Assembly: GCA_903772945.1 (NCBI GenBank)
Contig: CAICTM010001519.1
Location: forward strand, 1,002 to 27,745
Direction: 5' to 3'
Origin: Seminavis robusta
Taxonomy: Eukaryota; Bacillariophyta; Bacillariophyceae; Naviculales; Naviculaceae
DNA: 26,744 nucleotides
Part shown: positions 1-8,674 of the stretch, one piece after another
Position numbering within the stretch: position 1 is the first letter of the stretch
How the letters are laid out: each line of letters opens with the position of its first letter
Position numbers and translations under genes: made by a program
The notes under the pieces: model-generated
Database searches by the model: none
What the model was told of the DNA's origin: nothing
Seen by the model: only the letters and a program-made list of their open reading frames with translations

Positions 1-570
1 GCGGGTACTTGTATGAGTGCTGCTGAAGGTGGACATCTCCAAGTACTGAAATGGGCCCATGAAAATGGCTGCCCTTGGCATGAGGATACTTGTATAGAGG
101 CAGCCAGAGGTGGGCATTGGGATTTGTTGGAATGGGCCAGTGAAAATGGCTGCCCCTGGAATGAGCAAATTTGTTCAGATGCTGCTGAACGTGGTGATTT
201 GGAATTGTTGAAATGGGCCCGTGAAAATGGCTGCGGGTGGGATGAATTCACTTGTTCAAATGCTGCTGCAGGTGGGCATTTGGAGTTGTTGAAATGGGCG
301 TATGAAAATGGCTGCCCTTGGGATGAGCTCACTTGTGCAAATGCTACTTATTATGGACATTTGGAAGTTTTGAAATGGGCGCGGGCAAATGACTGCCCGT
401 GGGATGAAAGAACTTGTGCAAATGCTGCTGGAGGAGGGCATCTGGAAGCACTGAAATGGGCCCGTGAACATGGCTGTCCATGGGATGCAGACACTATCAG
501 ACAAGCTAGATATTTGCACCATGACCATGTTTTGGATTGGGCCCTTGTAAATCGATGCCCCGATGTTTAA
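1..570 (+). CDS. Ankyrin-repeat protein, 3' part (5' end outside window)
   Basis: The reading frame is open from base 1 (AGTC precedes the first ATG at 13 and fits the repeat), so the gene starts upstream of the window and 13 is probably not the true start. The visible protein is about seven copies of a 27-residue unit, consensus GHLEVLKWARENGCPWDE followed by xTCxNAAxG, with the last copy degenerate (VLDWALVNRCP) before the TAA at 568-570. The G-H-L-x-x-L-K-W-A core is that of the Trp-containing ankyrin repeats common in diatoms, brown algae and giant viruses. Such repeats are protein-binding scaffolds; no catalytic domain is visible and the partner is unknown. The units are about 81 bp each and share whole phrases such as GAAAATGGCTGCCC, which points to recent tandem expansion. 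The ankyrin assignment is firm; function is not inferable. Confidence 0.85.
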   Translation, partial: AGTCMSAAEGGHLQVLKWAHENGCPWHEDTCIEAARGGHWDLLEWASENGCPWNEQICSDAAERGDLELLKWARENGCGWDEFTCSNAAAGGHLELLKWAYENGCPWDELTCANATYYGHLEVLKWARANDCPWDERTCANAAGGGHLEALKWAREHGCPWDADTIRQARYLHHDHVLDWALVNRCPDV

Positions 571-1388
571 AGGAGGTGGACCAGGTAGGTCGAATTTCTT
601 CTTGATTTTCCTAGGGAAAAATGGGATCCCCCGGAGGCTGCCTTTTGCCAGTAGAAATGTAATACATACGAATTGATTGTTGGTTTCATTATGACACGTG
701 GAGGATCTGGTACATGCGCTGAAAAGCTGAAATTGGAGGCATCCAATCTTCAAATTGCTCCAGCTGCTTCTTCTCTTCGACTTATGACCTACTGTACAAG
801 AGGCGAACGTCGAAGGCCTGGACCAGTATAGTCATACCGGTACCAGTAGCTTCCACAAGACCCTTCACTACAGTCTACAGAACCTTCTCTTCCTCTCCCC
901 TCCATCCACCCTGCAGCAGTATGTTTCTGTTGATTACCATTTCTGCACCAGTATCTGGTCCATGTTGGTTTCTGCCGCAAATCTCTCATCCCGCATCATG
1001 CAGCCCCAGCTCTTCTTTCCTCGTGCGTTCAGGTCTGTGATGTCAGCTAACCTTCCAAAACGCTCCCATGTACATAGGCCGACCTCAGAGGCAGGCATTG
1101 GGTCCAACTTCAAACCAACCCCCTCGTCGGGAATGAGAGCGCGTAGTATCTTTGCATTTCCAGGGAAATCTTCTGTTTTGCCGCTCGCTGCGGATCTTGG
1201 TGGCCCAGATAAGGTATGTTTGCTCCTCGGGCTTCAGTAGATTGAATCGTTCCGTACGACTTGCAAGCAGTGGACACCTGTCTTCTCACCACTCGATGGC
1301 AGCTAATCCTCGTGCTCAGTATATAGTTATCTTCAAAGCTTGTCGCAGTCTAAACTGTAAGGTTCATCTTTTGCTATGATCGCTCGGT
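571..1388. other. Intergenic region, no supported gene
   Basis: This is the spacer between the ankyrin gene and the convergent DUF202 gene, so it should hold the 3' ends of both. A 46-codon ORF at 691-831 (+) has unremarkable composition and no recognisable motif. The palindromic motif TACCGGTACC lies at 835-844. I see no RNA gene or longer coding region. Confidence 0.5.
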
Positions 1389-2321
1389 TTATCCATACCA
1401 TTTGCTAGCATACGTCGCGACACTGGTAACGACGGCGATTGCAAATCCAAGAAGCACAAACGGCGAAAGGGAGATCATATTGTAGGTATCCTTTCTTTCC
1501 CTAGACAACAGCAGGTATCGCGTTGAGTAGTAACGCTGTCCACCCATAAATCCCGCCATGAGGAGCATTGTGGCCGTCATCATGATTGCCACCACGAGGG
1601 ACTTGTCTCGCGCTGTAACATCGCTCTGTACCTTTTCATAGGAAAAGATGGTTCGAACAGCGGCCAGCATGGTTCGAATCCACGCGAGAAATGTTCGTTC
1701 ATTGGCCAAGTCGGAACTTAGTTGGCTGAAATAGAACATGCTGCCCAACACCTGGGTTTGTTTGCTGCTGGAGGGGCCAATGAGGTCTTTGAAGGGATTA
1801 TACAACTCCATGTTCATCACCGCTATGAATCTGGATATCAATCCTTTACGGATTTGTGGATCGATTTCCGAGGGATCTTCATCCTGGTTTTGGGCAGGCT
1901 CATCTTTGGAATTGCCGGCTTCCTCGTCTTTCTTCGGAATGGGAGCATACGCTGAAGTTTGATTCGCATCATTCGCTTCGGGCACAGGCGTATCATTCTT
2001 AGAAACTTCCACCTCAACTTCACCGTCAACAAAGGTCACTTCCTGTTGCTTGGGCTTCCGCCTGTTTTTCTGATTCACGTGTAGATACAATTTCAGTCCT
2101 TTTGGAAGCTTGGCTGTTAACGGCACAACTGTATCGGAGGGGTTGGGCCCAGCTGTCAAGTAGAAAGAGCCTTCTTCGTAGCATGTCCGACTGGCCACTG
2201 CCTGAGAAAGTGCAGACGCTTCGGTGCCGTCCACTAAAGCGAGCTTAAAGGAGTCTTCCTCACCATTGTTACTGCTTGTGGCAATGGACGGGTCGTTGAT
2301 AACGATTGTTACAGTCTCCAT
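1389..2321 (-). CDS. DUF202-domain membrane protein (VTC1/YidH-like C-terminus)
   Basis: This is a single-exon protein of 310 aa starting at an ATG. Residues 1-160 are soluble and become acidic and low in complexity (Glu/Asp/Pro-rich, about 110-155). The C-terminal third carries the DUF202 hallmark LANERTFLAWIRTMLA at 205-220, followed by hydrophobic segments at about 241-260 and 284-304. That is the compact three-helix DUF202 arrangement seen in bacterial YidH and in the yeast polyphosphate-polymerase subunit Vtc1. Members sit in membranes (vacuolar or acidocalcisome for VTC proteins). No SPX or polyphosphate polymerase domain is visible here, so a VTC role is only a possibility. The N-terminal extension has no recognised fold. 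The gene is transcribed divergently from the ammonium transporter across a 681-bp intergenic region. The domain call is strong; the cellular role is open. Confidence 0.85.
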   Translation of the reverse strand: METVTIVINDPSIATSSNNGEEDSFKLALVDGTEASALSQAVASRTCYEEGSFYLTAGPNPSDTVVPLTAKLPKGLKLYLHVNQKNRRKPKQQEVTFVDGEVEVEVSKNDTPVPEANDANQTSAYAPIPKKDEEAGNSKDEPAQNQDEDPSEIDPQIRKGLISRFIAVMNMELYNPFKDLIGPSSSKQTQVLGSMFYFSQLSSDLANERTFLAWIRTMLAAVRTIFSYEKVQSDVTARDKSLVVAIMMTATMLLMAGFMGGQRYYSTRYLLLSRERKDTYNMISLSPFVLLGFAIAVVTSVATYASKWYG

Positions 2322-3002
2322 CTGCTGAAGGTCGGGTGTGCACGATGTGGTGATGGTTCGAAGATACCGGTACCATGGCTTGGATTCGATTGAATCGAAT
2401 CGAATGATTCAATCGAAACAAGGGAAATCGTTTGGTCCTCTTAGAATAACGGCTGGCAGAAGATTTTCCCAACTAGCGTTAGGGCTTATTCAATTGCTCC
2501 TCACCGTCGCAATCTTGGTCACGCAGAGGCCAATTCCTTCCCACACGGATGAAGGAAGCTCGACTTATTGTTTCGTCCTCATCGTTCCTGCCTCTGACCT
2601 CCAGAAGGGAGCGTAAAGCTCATTGTTAGACCATTTTGTTGACGGCCTCAAAAGCACCCACTGAAGTTCCTTCACAGGCCATTGGATGTTGCGACCACGT
2701 ACTTCTTGACCTGGTGTCAAGTTCCATTTGCCGTGGGCCGCCTGGAGCTTTCCTGGTACAGTAATACGATGAAGAAAACTGGAACATTGCAGTACTGTAT
2801 CTGTTCCAGGTACCAGTACCGCGCATTGTTATAGCCTTTGAGCATGCTGCGTACTGCCACCTGTACGGCACCAGGTACCTAGCTACGATGAAGTATGCAA
2901 GCAGGTAGCCGAGGGCCCAAAAGCAGCTCCAAGCTCCCTCATTTTTCTTCTTTTCTGCGAAACATCTCACAAAAACTTGCTTACCAATCAAGATAATCGA
3001 CC
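2322..3002. promoter_or_regulatory. Divergent promoter region between DUF202 gene and ammonium transporter
   Basis: These 681 bp separate two divergently transcribed start codons, so both promoters and 5' UTRs must lie here. Visible elements are a perfect 12-bp inverted repeat (2385-2417), TACCGGTACC at 2365-2374 and clustered GGTACCAGTACC-type motifs around 2808-2880. A 92-codon ORF at 2338-2616 (+) looks non-coding. That the two genes share control is inference from the arrangement alone. Confidence 0.5.
2385..2417. repeat. Perfect 12-bp inverted repeat
   Basis: Arm TTCGATTGAATC (2385-2396) and its exact reverse complement GATTCAATCGAA (2406-2417) flank a 9-nt spacer, GAATCGAAT, which is itself a partial repeat of the arms. 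It lies 64 bp upstream of the DUF202 start codon. It could form a hairpin in that 5' UTR or be a dimeric protein-binding site; neither is proven. Confidence 0.7.
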
Positions 3003-4700
3003 ATGGCAGACAACGCTACCACCACGACCATGGAGGTCGACATGTCCTCCATGATGGACGGCATGTCGGGTATGTCTGATGCGATGGATCAGATGGCCAA
3101 CATGACGGCGACCATTGTGGACTTGCAAGCTCAGATTGATGACATGATGGCCTCGATTGATCTATTCTTTGTCTTGACCATGGGAATTGTGTGTTTCCTC
3201 ATGCAAGCTGGATTTGGTCTGCTCGAAGTCGGAAGTATCCGCGCCAAGAATGCTTCCAATATCATGTTGAAAAACTTGATGGATGCCTCGGTAGCAGCCA
3301 TCGCATACTACCTGTTCGGATACAGTGTTGCCTATGGTGAGTCGAGTCGCCGTGCAAACAAGAGCATGCTTACACGATCATCTCGAAGTATACGAGTACC
3401 CCACCTCGCCTGCTCACCCTGTAACCTATCATCTATCTTTCTTCTAACTTCAGGAGCCGGAGGAAACGGCTTTATTGGTGGCTCGTCCCTCTTGGCACTC
3501 CGAGGAGACCAGATCTCCACTGTCGACTACATTTACTGGTTCTTCAACTACGTCTTTGCTGGAACCACCGCCACCATTGTTTCGGGTGCCGTGGCGGAAC
3601 GATGCCAATTCCGTGCCTACTTGGTCTACAGCTTTGCCTTGGCGGGCTTCATCTACCCCGTTTGCTCACACTGGATCTGGGATCCCAATGGCTTTTTGAA
3701 TGGCAAGGTGTACGATTTTGCAGGTGGCGGTGCCGTTCACATGGTGGGAGGAGTCGCTGCAGCGACGGCAGCCTTTATCCTGGGACCTCGAACCGGAAAG
3801 TTTGTGATCGATGGGGAAACCGGCAAAAAGGTAGCGGTCAATATTCCAGGACACAACGTTACCCTGGCAGTTTTGGGCACGCTTATCCTGTGGTTTGGTT
3901 TCTTTGCCTTCAATGGAGGCTCCTCCTATACGATTGCCGGAGAGGCCCAGTACAACGCAACGGGAAGAGCTGTCGTTGTCACGACTCTAGGAGGCGCATT
4001 CGGAGGCGTAGTCACCATGATCTGGGGTTTCTTGGCTACCAAATCTTGGGATATTGGCTGGGTCATCAATGGACTGCTGGGTGGCATGGTAGGTCGTCAA
4101 GTGTGCACATTTTCATTGTTTGCGGGATACCCATGTATGTATACTCACCATTTCCGTGCTTGTTCAAAGGTTGCTACATGCTCCGGAGCCAATGCCTTGG
4201 AACCTTGGGCTGGTATCATCGTGGGGGTCCTTGGATCCATTGCAACGCAGTCCCAAGTTCTCCTTTTTGAACACGTCCTCTTTATTGACGATCCTCTCAA
4301 TGCGTCTGCCGTTCATCTAGGAGCCGGAGCGGTGGGAATGGTCTTTGTGGCATTCATGGCCAATCCCGAATTTGCGGGCGAAGAGTTCACCGGTATTTTC
4401 TATGGTGGTGAATGGAAGTTTCTAGGATACCAATTCATGGGCATGGCTGCCTACACGGGCTGGACCTTGGGAACTTCGGGCGCCATGTTCTTTGCTTTGA
4501 AGTCAATCGGTTGGTTCCGTGTTCATGAAGAAGAAGAAAGGGTGGGTGTGGACAAGTCCCACCATGGAGGCAGTGCGTACCCTGTTGACGATGAGCACGA
4601 GGAGAAACAAAGCTTGACGGGCGCAGACAGCATTGCCAGCAAGCGCGAGAGTCCTGAACCCAGCGAGCATATGGAGATCAACAACGAGGTTGCTGCTTAG
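3003..4700 (+). CDS. AMT: Ammonium transporter (AMT/MEP/Rh family), two introns
   Basis: Plasma-membrane-type ammonium transporter. The ATG lies in ACCATGG. Two GT-AG introns interrupt it: 3337-3453 (117 bp, phase 1, GTGAGT...TTCAG) and 4089-4169 (81 bp, phase 0, GTAGGT...AAAG). Splicing restores the conserved runs SVAYGAGGNGFIG and LLGGMVATCSGANALEPWAG and gives 499 aa. Both introns are stop-free and a multiple of three, so retention would give a readable 565-aa product. Family signatures seen are FNYVFAGTTATIVSGAVAER, DFAGGGAVHMVGG (first pore histidine) and ASAVHLGAGAVGM (second pore histidine), with about eleven hydrophobic segments. The Met-rich N-terminus (residues 8-34) is followed by a short helix before TM1. 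The polar, Glu/Ser-rich C-terminal tail matches the cytosolic regulatory tail of AMTs. Which AMT paralogue this is cannot be told. Confidence 0.95.
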   Translation: MADNATTTTMEVDMSSMMDGMSGMSDAMDQMANMTATIVDLQAQIDDMMASIDLFFVLTMGIVCFLMQAGFGLLEVGSIRAKNASNIMLKNLMDASVAAIAYYLFGYSVAYGESSRRANKSMLTRSSRSIRVPHLACSPCNLSSIFLLTSGAGGNGFIGGSSLLALRGDQISTVDYIYWFFNYVFAGTTATIVSGAVAERCQFRAYLVYSFALAGFIYPVCSHWIWDPNGFLNGKVYDFAGGGAVHMVGGVAAATAAFILGPRTGKFVIDGETGKKVAVNIPGHNVTLAVLGTLILWFGFFAFNGGSSYTIAGEAQYNATGRAVVVTTLGGAFGGVVTMIWGFLATKSWDIGWVINGLLGGMVGRQVCTFSLFAGYPCMYTHHFRACSKVATCSGANALEPWAGIIVGVLGSIATQSQVLLFEHVLFIDDPLNASAVHLGAGAVGMVFVAFMANPEFAGEEFTGIFYGGEWKFLGYQFMGMAAYTGWTLGTSGAMFFALKSIGWFRVHEEEERVGVDKSHHGGSAYPVDDEHEEKQSLTGADSIASKRESPEPSEHMEINNEVAA

Positions 4701-5183
4701 ATGATTTGCTTTCTCGAGCGTCTCATTGTTGTACATGAGATGAACACCCAGCCGAAGACACCCACCCACAAAAAGGATGACGATAGGTGAAGTGGACCTC
4801 ATAGGCTGCGACGGTGAGGTTTTTGCCCCAAGGAGAACTATTTTCATGCCAGGTTCTCCGTTGTATTTTAAAGTAATTGCACAAATAAATGATGACTTCC
4901 AACCAATTGCTTCAACCAAGTGCGAGTGTCCTGTCTCTTCGTACTACACTAGCTACGGTGCGGTAGCATCATCTGGCAGGGTGGCTTAGCTTTTGGCTAG
5001 ACAGCAGCCCGTCGACTGCTAGCCAGCTTTGACGATTGACTGTCCCACATCGAACAGGCTGCAGTGGAACTGGATTGAGGCACTCGTTGCGGCCTATCAT
5101 AGACGCGCAGTAGTTGTGTTGTGTTCTTTGGTATTATTGTGTAAGTTTATGTAGCTGTTCGGTTCTAAAGCCCCCGTTCTGAA
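4701..5183. other. Intergenic region between convergent genes
   Basis: This is 3' flank shared by the ammonium transporter and the DEAD-box helicase. An imperfect hairpin (GGCTAG...GCAG / CTGCTAGCC) lies at about 4995-5022. A 70-codon ORF at 4777-4989 shows no motif. I see no gene. Confidence 0.5.
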
Positions 5184-5387
5184 TGTATTCAACGACGCCC
5201 TGCTCCCCTTCCTCCACTACCACCTCGTCCTCCACAGCCCTTTTTCCTCCTCCTCCTCTACCACCTCCTCTTCCTGATCGATCAATCACTGTATTCAACG
5301 ACGTCCTCCCCTTCCTCCGCGGCCACCTCCTCGTCCACCACGGCCGCCGCCTCCTCTACCACCTCCTCGTCCTGCTCCTCGATCAAT
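5184..5387. repeat. Tandem duplication of the helicase RGG-tail coding segment
   Basis: Two adjacent copies of about 100 bp, 5184-5286 and 5290-5387, both begin TGTATTCAACGACG and both end CGATCAAT. The right copy encodes the last RGG residues and stop of the helicase on the minus strand. The left copy lies wholly beyond the stop, has small indels and runs out of frame after a few RGG-like codons. Confidence 0.75.
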
Positions 5388-7292
5388 GTTGATTCCAGGC
5401 ACATCCTTGAGCCCCATCTTTCCCACCGTTTTGGCCAGCAACGCCGGTGGTTCTCCTTCGGGGAACCCAATCACGGTGGAGTATTCATTGGCAATCTCCA
5501 CCAGCTCGTGTTTGTTTTTGAGTCTCAATCGACGCACATTGGAATTGTAGTATCCCAAAAACGCCTGATACGCGGCTGCGGCACTGTTGGAAAGACGTTC
5601 GTCCTGTTGCACCAACTGCTGCAAATGACGTCGCTCTTCCGTGGCATGTTCGTGTTTTGTCGTCTGCGGCATTTGCTCCACGTTCAAGTCCTCGAGTTCT
5701 TTCATAAACACGCGTTCAAAATCCGACAACAACAAGATCCCGATCCCGGATTGTCCCGCCCGCGCCGTACGACCGAGCCGATGAATGTACTGTGCCTTTT
5801 CCGAAGGAGCACCCACTTGCAATACCAACGAAACGTCGGGATAATCGACTCCTCGCGCACTGACATCGGAACTAAAGAGAATGACATTGGACTCGTTGGT
5901 GAATTTTTTCGCCACATTGGTCCGATAACTCTGGCTTTTTCGGGAATGCATTTCCAAGAGTGTCTTGTCATTGTATTGCGGGTATCGTGGATCGGCGCGA
6001 AAGAGTTCCGCCATGAACCCGGCAATGCGTGCCGTAGTAAAAAAGACAATGATTTTGAACTTGGTCCGCTCTTGCGCGTGCGCGAGCAGCACTTGTTCCA
6101 TGGCTAGCATGTGATGCTGGAGTGGTGTGACAAGCGCTTTCTGCACGACCTGGACATTGGCGTCGGCCTCGTTTTCGTCCAACGTGTCAATCAACTTGTA
6201 ATCTTGTCGCATGGCACCTCGGGTAATGTCCTTCATGACATTTGGAAAGGTCGCCGAGAAAAGCAGTGTTTGACGTTGTTGCGGCGGCGGCAAGAACTCC
6301 ATGATGCGTTCCAATTCGGGGCGAAATCCCATGTCCAAGAGACGATCGGCTTCGTCCAAACAAAGGACTTTGATCTGGGACAATCGTTGGACTATATTGG
6401 CCGTGTTTTGATTCAAGTGATCTTGCAATCGTCCGGGAGTGGCAATCAACAATCGCAATTTTTGTTGCGGACTTTGTAGAATTCTCTTGTCCTTGTCAAT
6501 GTTGGTTCCTCCAATCATGGTGATGGATTGTTTCTTCATGCCCGGATGAAAAGTCGCCAATTTCTGAAATTCAGCTCCAATTTGATTGGCCAATTCTCGA
6601 GTGGGTGACAAGACAATGGCGACAAACTGGTTGCTGTTATTACAGTCAGTAACCGCTGCCAACTGCTCAATAATGGGCAACAAAAAGGCCGTCGTCTTGC
6701 CACTTCCCGTCTTGGCCTTGGCAACGACATCGTGTCCTTCCAAAATCACGGGTAGCGTGGCTTCTTGGACTTTGGTCATGTACTCGTACTGCAAGACTTC
6801 TGTCAGAGCTCGTTTGGAAGGATTGCTGATTTTAGCATCGACAAAGCTCGTGTCGGAGAATTGATGACGGCTGCGACCCGCGTTGTTGTTATCCTCTGCC
6901 ATTACTGTCGTTATTGCTGGTGTCTCGTCAATCTCCATCTTGTCATTGTCATTAGTAGCCGTGCCGTTGTTATTGGCTTGCTGCTCGTTGTTGTTTTTCG
7001 ATTTGTTGCTGCGGCCTCGATTCCGATTTCTGTTTCGATTGTTGTTGTTGTTATTCTTGTTGCCATTGTTAGTGTTGCCGTTGCCGTCGTTGTTACCATT
7101 GGTGTTTCCATTGTCATTGTCATTCTTGTTGTTGTCTCCTCCTCCTCGACCTCCTCGACCGCCGCGATTGTTGCGTCCGTTGCGACTTCTTCCGCGTCTC
7201 TTTTTGGAAGCATTGGTGTTGTTGTTACCGCCACCATTATTGACGCCGTTGGAAGTACCATTGGTAGGAACAACAGCAGGATCAGAACTCAT
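5295..7292 (-). CDS. DEAD-box ATP-dependent RNA helicase (Mss116/RH31-like) with RGG tail
   Basis: Single-exon protein of 665 aa. The frame is open 27 codons further to an ATG at 7373, but I prefer the ATG at 7292 (context GCAACCATGAG) because the extension is mostly translated TGAT microsatellite. N-terminal residues 1-140 are Asn/Gly/Arg low complexity. The core has motif I AKTGSGKT (192-199), Ia PTRELANQ, Ib TPGRL, II DEAD (313-316), III SAT (346-348), V SARGVDYPDV and VI HRLGRTARAG (504-513). After the core comes a conserved extension with LGYYNS and PPALLAKTVGKMGLKDVPG, as in Mss116/plant RH31-type helicases. The last ~27 residues are an RGG box, an RNA-binding and methylation target. 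It remodels RNA or RNPs using ATP. No clear mitochondrial targeting peptide is visible, so location is undecided. Confidence 0.95.
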   Translation of the reverse strand: MSSDPAVVPTNGTSNGVNNGGGNNNTNASKKRRGRSRNGRNNRGGRGGRGGGDNNKNDNDNGNTNGNNDGNGNTNNGNKNNNNNNRNRNRNRGRSNKSKNNNEQQANNNGTATNDNDKMEIDETPAITTVMAEDNNNAGRSRHQFSDTSFVDAKISNPSKRALTEVLQYEYMTKVQEATLPVILEGHDVVAKAKTGSGKTTAFLLPIIEQLAAVTDCNNSNQFVAIVLSPTRELANQIGAEFQKLATFHPGMKKQSITMIGGTNIDKDKRILQSPQQKLRLLIATPGRLQDHLNQNTANIVQRLSQIKVLCLDEADRLLDMGFRPELERIMEFLPPPQQRQTLLFSATFPNVMKDITRGAMRQDYKLIDTLDENEADANVQVVQKALVTPLQHHMLAMEQVLLAHAQERTKFKIIVFFTTARIAGFMAELFRADPRYPQYNDKTLLEMHSRKSQSYRTNVAKKFTNESNVILFSSDVSARGVDYPDVSLVLQVGAPSEKAQYIHRLGRTARAGQSGIGILLLSDFERVFMKELEDLNVEQMPQTTKHEHATEERRHLQQLVQQDERLSNSAAAAYQAFLGYYNSNVRRLRLKNKHELVEIANEYSTVIGFPEGEPPALLAKTVGKMGLKDVPGINIDRGAGRGGGRGGGGRGGRGGGRGGRGGRR

Positions 7293-7306
7293 GGTTGCGT
7301 TGTTAT

Positions 7307-7326
7307 TGATTGATTGATTGATTGAT
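7307..7326. repeat. (TGAT)5 microsatellite
   Basis: Five TGAT units lie immediately upstream of the preferred helicase start, in its probable 5' UTR. Translated on the minus strand they give the SINQSIN-type peptide of the longer frame, which argues against that longer start. Confidence 0.8.
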
Positions 7327-7391
7327 AGATAAGAGTTGTGAGATAAGGGCTGCGAAAGATGTATGATCAACACACTGTGAATAGAATCTAT

Positions 7392-7411
7392 GAGAGAGAG
7401 AGAGAGAGAGA
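7392..7411. repeat. (GA)10 microsatellite
   Basis: Ten uninterrupted GA units lie about 100 bp upstream of the helicase start codon, so CT-rich on the helicase strand. This is probably part of the helicase promoter or 5' UTR. Confidence 0.8.
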
Positions 7412-7933
7412 AAGCCGAAGAAAAAGTAATGCGGAAATAAATATCACGAAAATTTTGCTTGGTAGCGTTTTTGAGTGGCCACCGAGAGGCCGCCAGTCAG
7501 TCTGCTGGCCGAACTTTACCGACTGAGTCAGACCACGTGGCCCACGATCCTCGTTACCTGGCCCACGGTCCAAAGACCTCAGCGTGGATGATAAAGAGAC
7601 ATAATGGACAAGTGCGTAGTTACCAGTACTGCTGCCTTACTGACTGGCTCGGTCGGGCCGTTTTGGGTTCGGAATAATTTCAGCAAGGTCTGATGCAGGG
7701 TTTTGAACAAGCTAGAGTGATCTGGGCTTTAAGACCGACCGTTTCGCGCAATATTCTCTTCAGAGGTGGATATCTTATACTGTACTTTTAAGGGGTGGAA
7801 TCGATAGAGCACATGTTGCTGAGTAAGCCAAAAAATTCCCAACTCCATGTGACACATATTGAAGGAGTTAGGAGTGGTTGAAGATATGCAGTCAACGGTC
7901 ATCGAATTCTTTTCCCTGCAGATTAAGACCGAA

Positions 7934-8006
7934 TGACGTCACACGTAGCCTCTAGTACTGAGTCTACGTAGGAACCGACGTGACGTCACACGTAGCCTCT
8001 AGTACT
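7934..8006. promoter_or_regulatory. 26-bp direct repeat, each copy starting with a CRE palindrome TGACGTCA
   Basis: Copies at 7934-7959 and 7981-8006 are identical over 26 bp and spaced 47 bp start to start; each begins TGACGTCACACGTAGCCTCT. TGACGTCA is the bZIP/CREB-type palindrome. In the diatom Phaeodactylum, TGACGT/ACGTCA are known CO2/cAMP-responsive elements. The nearest downstream start is the helicase, about 640 bp away, so the target gene is uncertain. Confidence 0.55.
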
Positions 8007-8016
8007 TACCATACCA

Positions 8017-8142
8017 GCACCTCCACGGTCGTGAAGCACCTCTATTGAAGCATTGAAGCCTATGGGAAGCACCTCTATGGGCACCAGTACGACTGTAGAG
8101 GTATCCTATCCCAGCACCTCTACTGGTATCGAAGCACCTCTA
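8017..8142. repeat. Cluster of AGCACCTCTA repeats
   Basis: Five copies of AGCACCTC(T/C)A at 8017, 8035, 8068, 8113 and 8133, plus an inverted GTAGAGGT at about 8095. Spacing is irregular at 18-45 bp. Copies often carry a leading GA or CC and a trailing TATxG. Its role is unknown. Confidence 0.6.
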
Positions 8143-8323
8143 TCGACTGCATGTTACCGGTCTACTAGTACTAGCCAGGTCTTACTGTAGTAGTACTATA
8201 GCAATTACTGTACAATCCCAAGAATATTACGTGGGCCTTAATGCTCTGCAGGTCTTAATACCCAGATCACTCTAGCTAGGACGACGAGAAGTGAACGACA
8301 AAGTCTTGTTGGAAGCCATTCTA

Positions 8324-8674
8324 ATGTCCTCACAAGGGTTGAAATCTTGAGTCATGACTTGAGTTTTTGAGATTTGACTTGAGTCAAAACTCAAGAGAAC
8401 CCACTCCTGTCCACACAGCAACACGACTCCTTGACAAAACGATGCACGTGGTCAGCCGTCGATTTCGTGCTTTTTTGAATGAATTTCAAACTTCAGAAAA
8501 CGAAAAATAGATATTGCCTTGATTTGACCATGTAACACGGCAAAAAGGGCTTGACTCAAGTCGAGGGGCTTGGAGCAAAATCTTGAGTCATGACTTGAGG
8601 CTGACTTGAGTTTTGACTCAAGTCAAATCTCAAAACTCAAGTCATGACTCAAGATTTTAGCCTTGTGCGGACAT
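8324..8674. mobile_element. Foldback / MITE-like element with ~70-bp terminal inverted repeats
   Basis: The left arm at 8324-8394 and right arm at 8603-8674 are near-perfect reverse complements. They start ATGTCC-CACAAGG and continue into AAATCTTGAGTCATGACTTG, with only a few mismatches and one T indel. A third copy of the inner arm motif sits directly inside the right arm (8577-8599) and pairs perfectly over 23 nt with 8637-8659. The interior of about 200 bp is non-coding. Long inverted repeats with no ORF fit a MITE or foldback transposon. I could not define a clean target-site duplication. The arms are built from repeated TGAGTCA/TGACTCA (AP-1/GCN4-like) octads. Confidence 0.65.

Larger units (their letters stand above)
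7412..8323. other. Gene-free region upstream of the helicase
   Basis: No convincing coding sequence. It holds the helicase promoter, a CRE-containing direct repeat (7934-8006), an AGCACCTCTA repeat cluster (8017-8142) and several short GTACTAGTAC-like palindromes. The 72-codon ORF at 7459-7677 shows no motif. Confidence 0.5.

Noticed and set aside
1660-1690. tRNA B-box-like GGTTCGAATCC
   Set aside because: It lies inside DUF202 coding sequence and no acceptor stem or A-box pairs with it.
2338-2616. 92-codon ORF in the divergent promoter region
   Set aside because: No motif, and it contains the inverted repeat and palindromic motifs in its frame; composition is not coding-like.
5282-5470. 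Acidic 62-codon ORF overlapping the helicase tail
   Set aside because: It is a shifted frame of GGA/CGA-type RGG codons and lacks its own upstream coding signal; kept only as a remark on the duplication.
6765-7317. Two long hydrophobic ORFs antisense to the helicase N-terminus
   Set aside because: They are the complement of Asn/Gly-rich codons, which read as Val/Leu-rich runs; the sense strand is a clear helicase.
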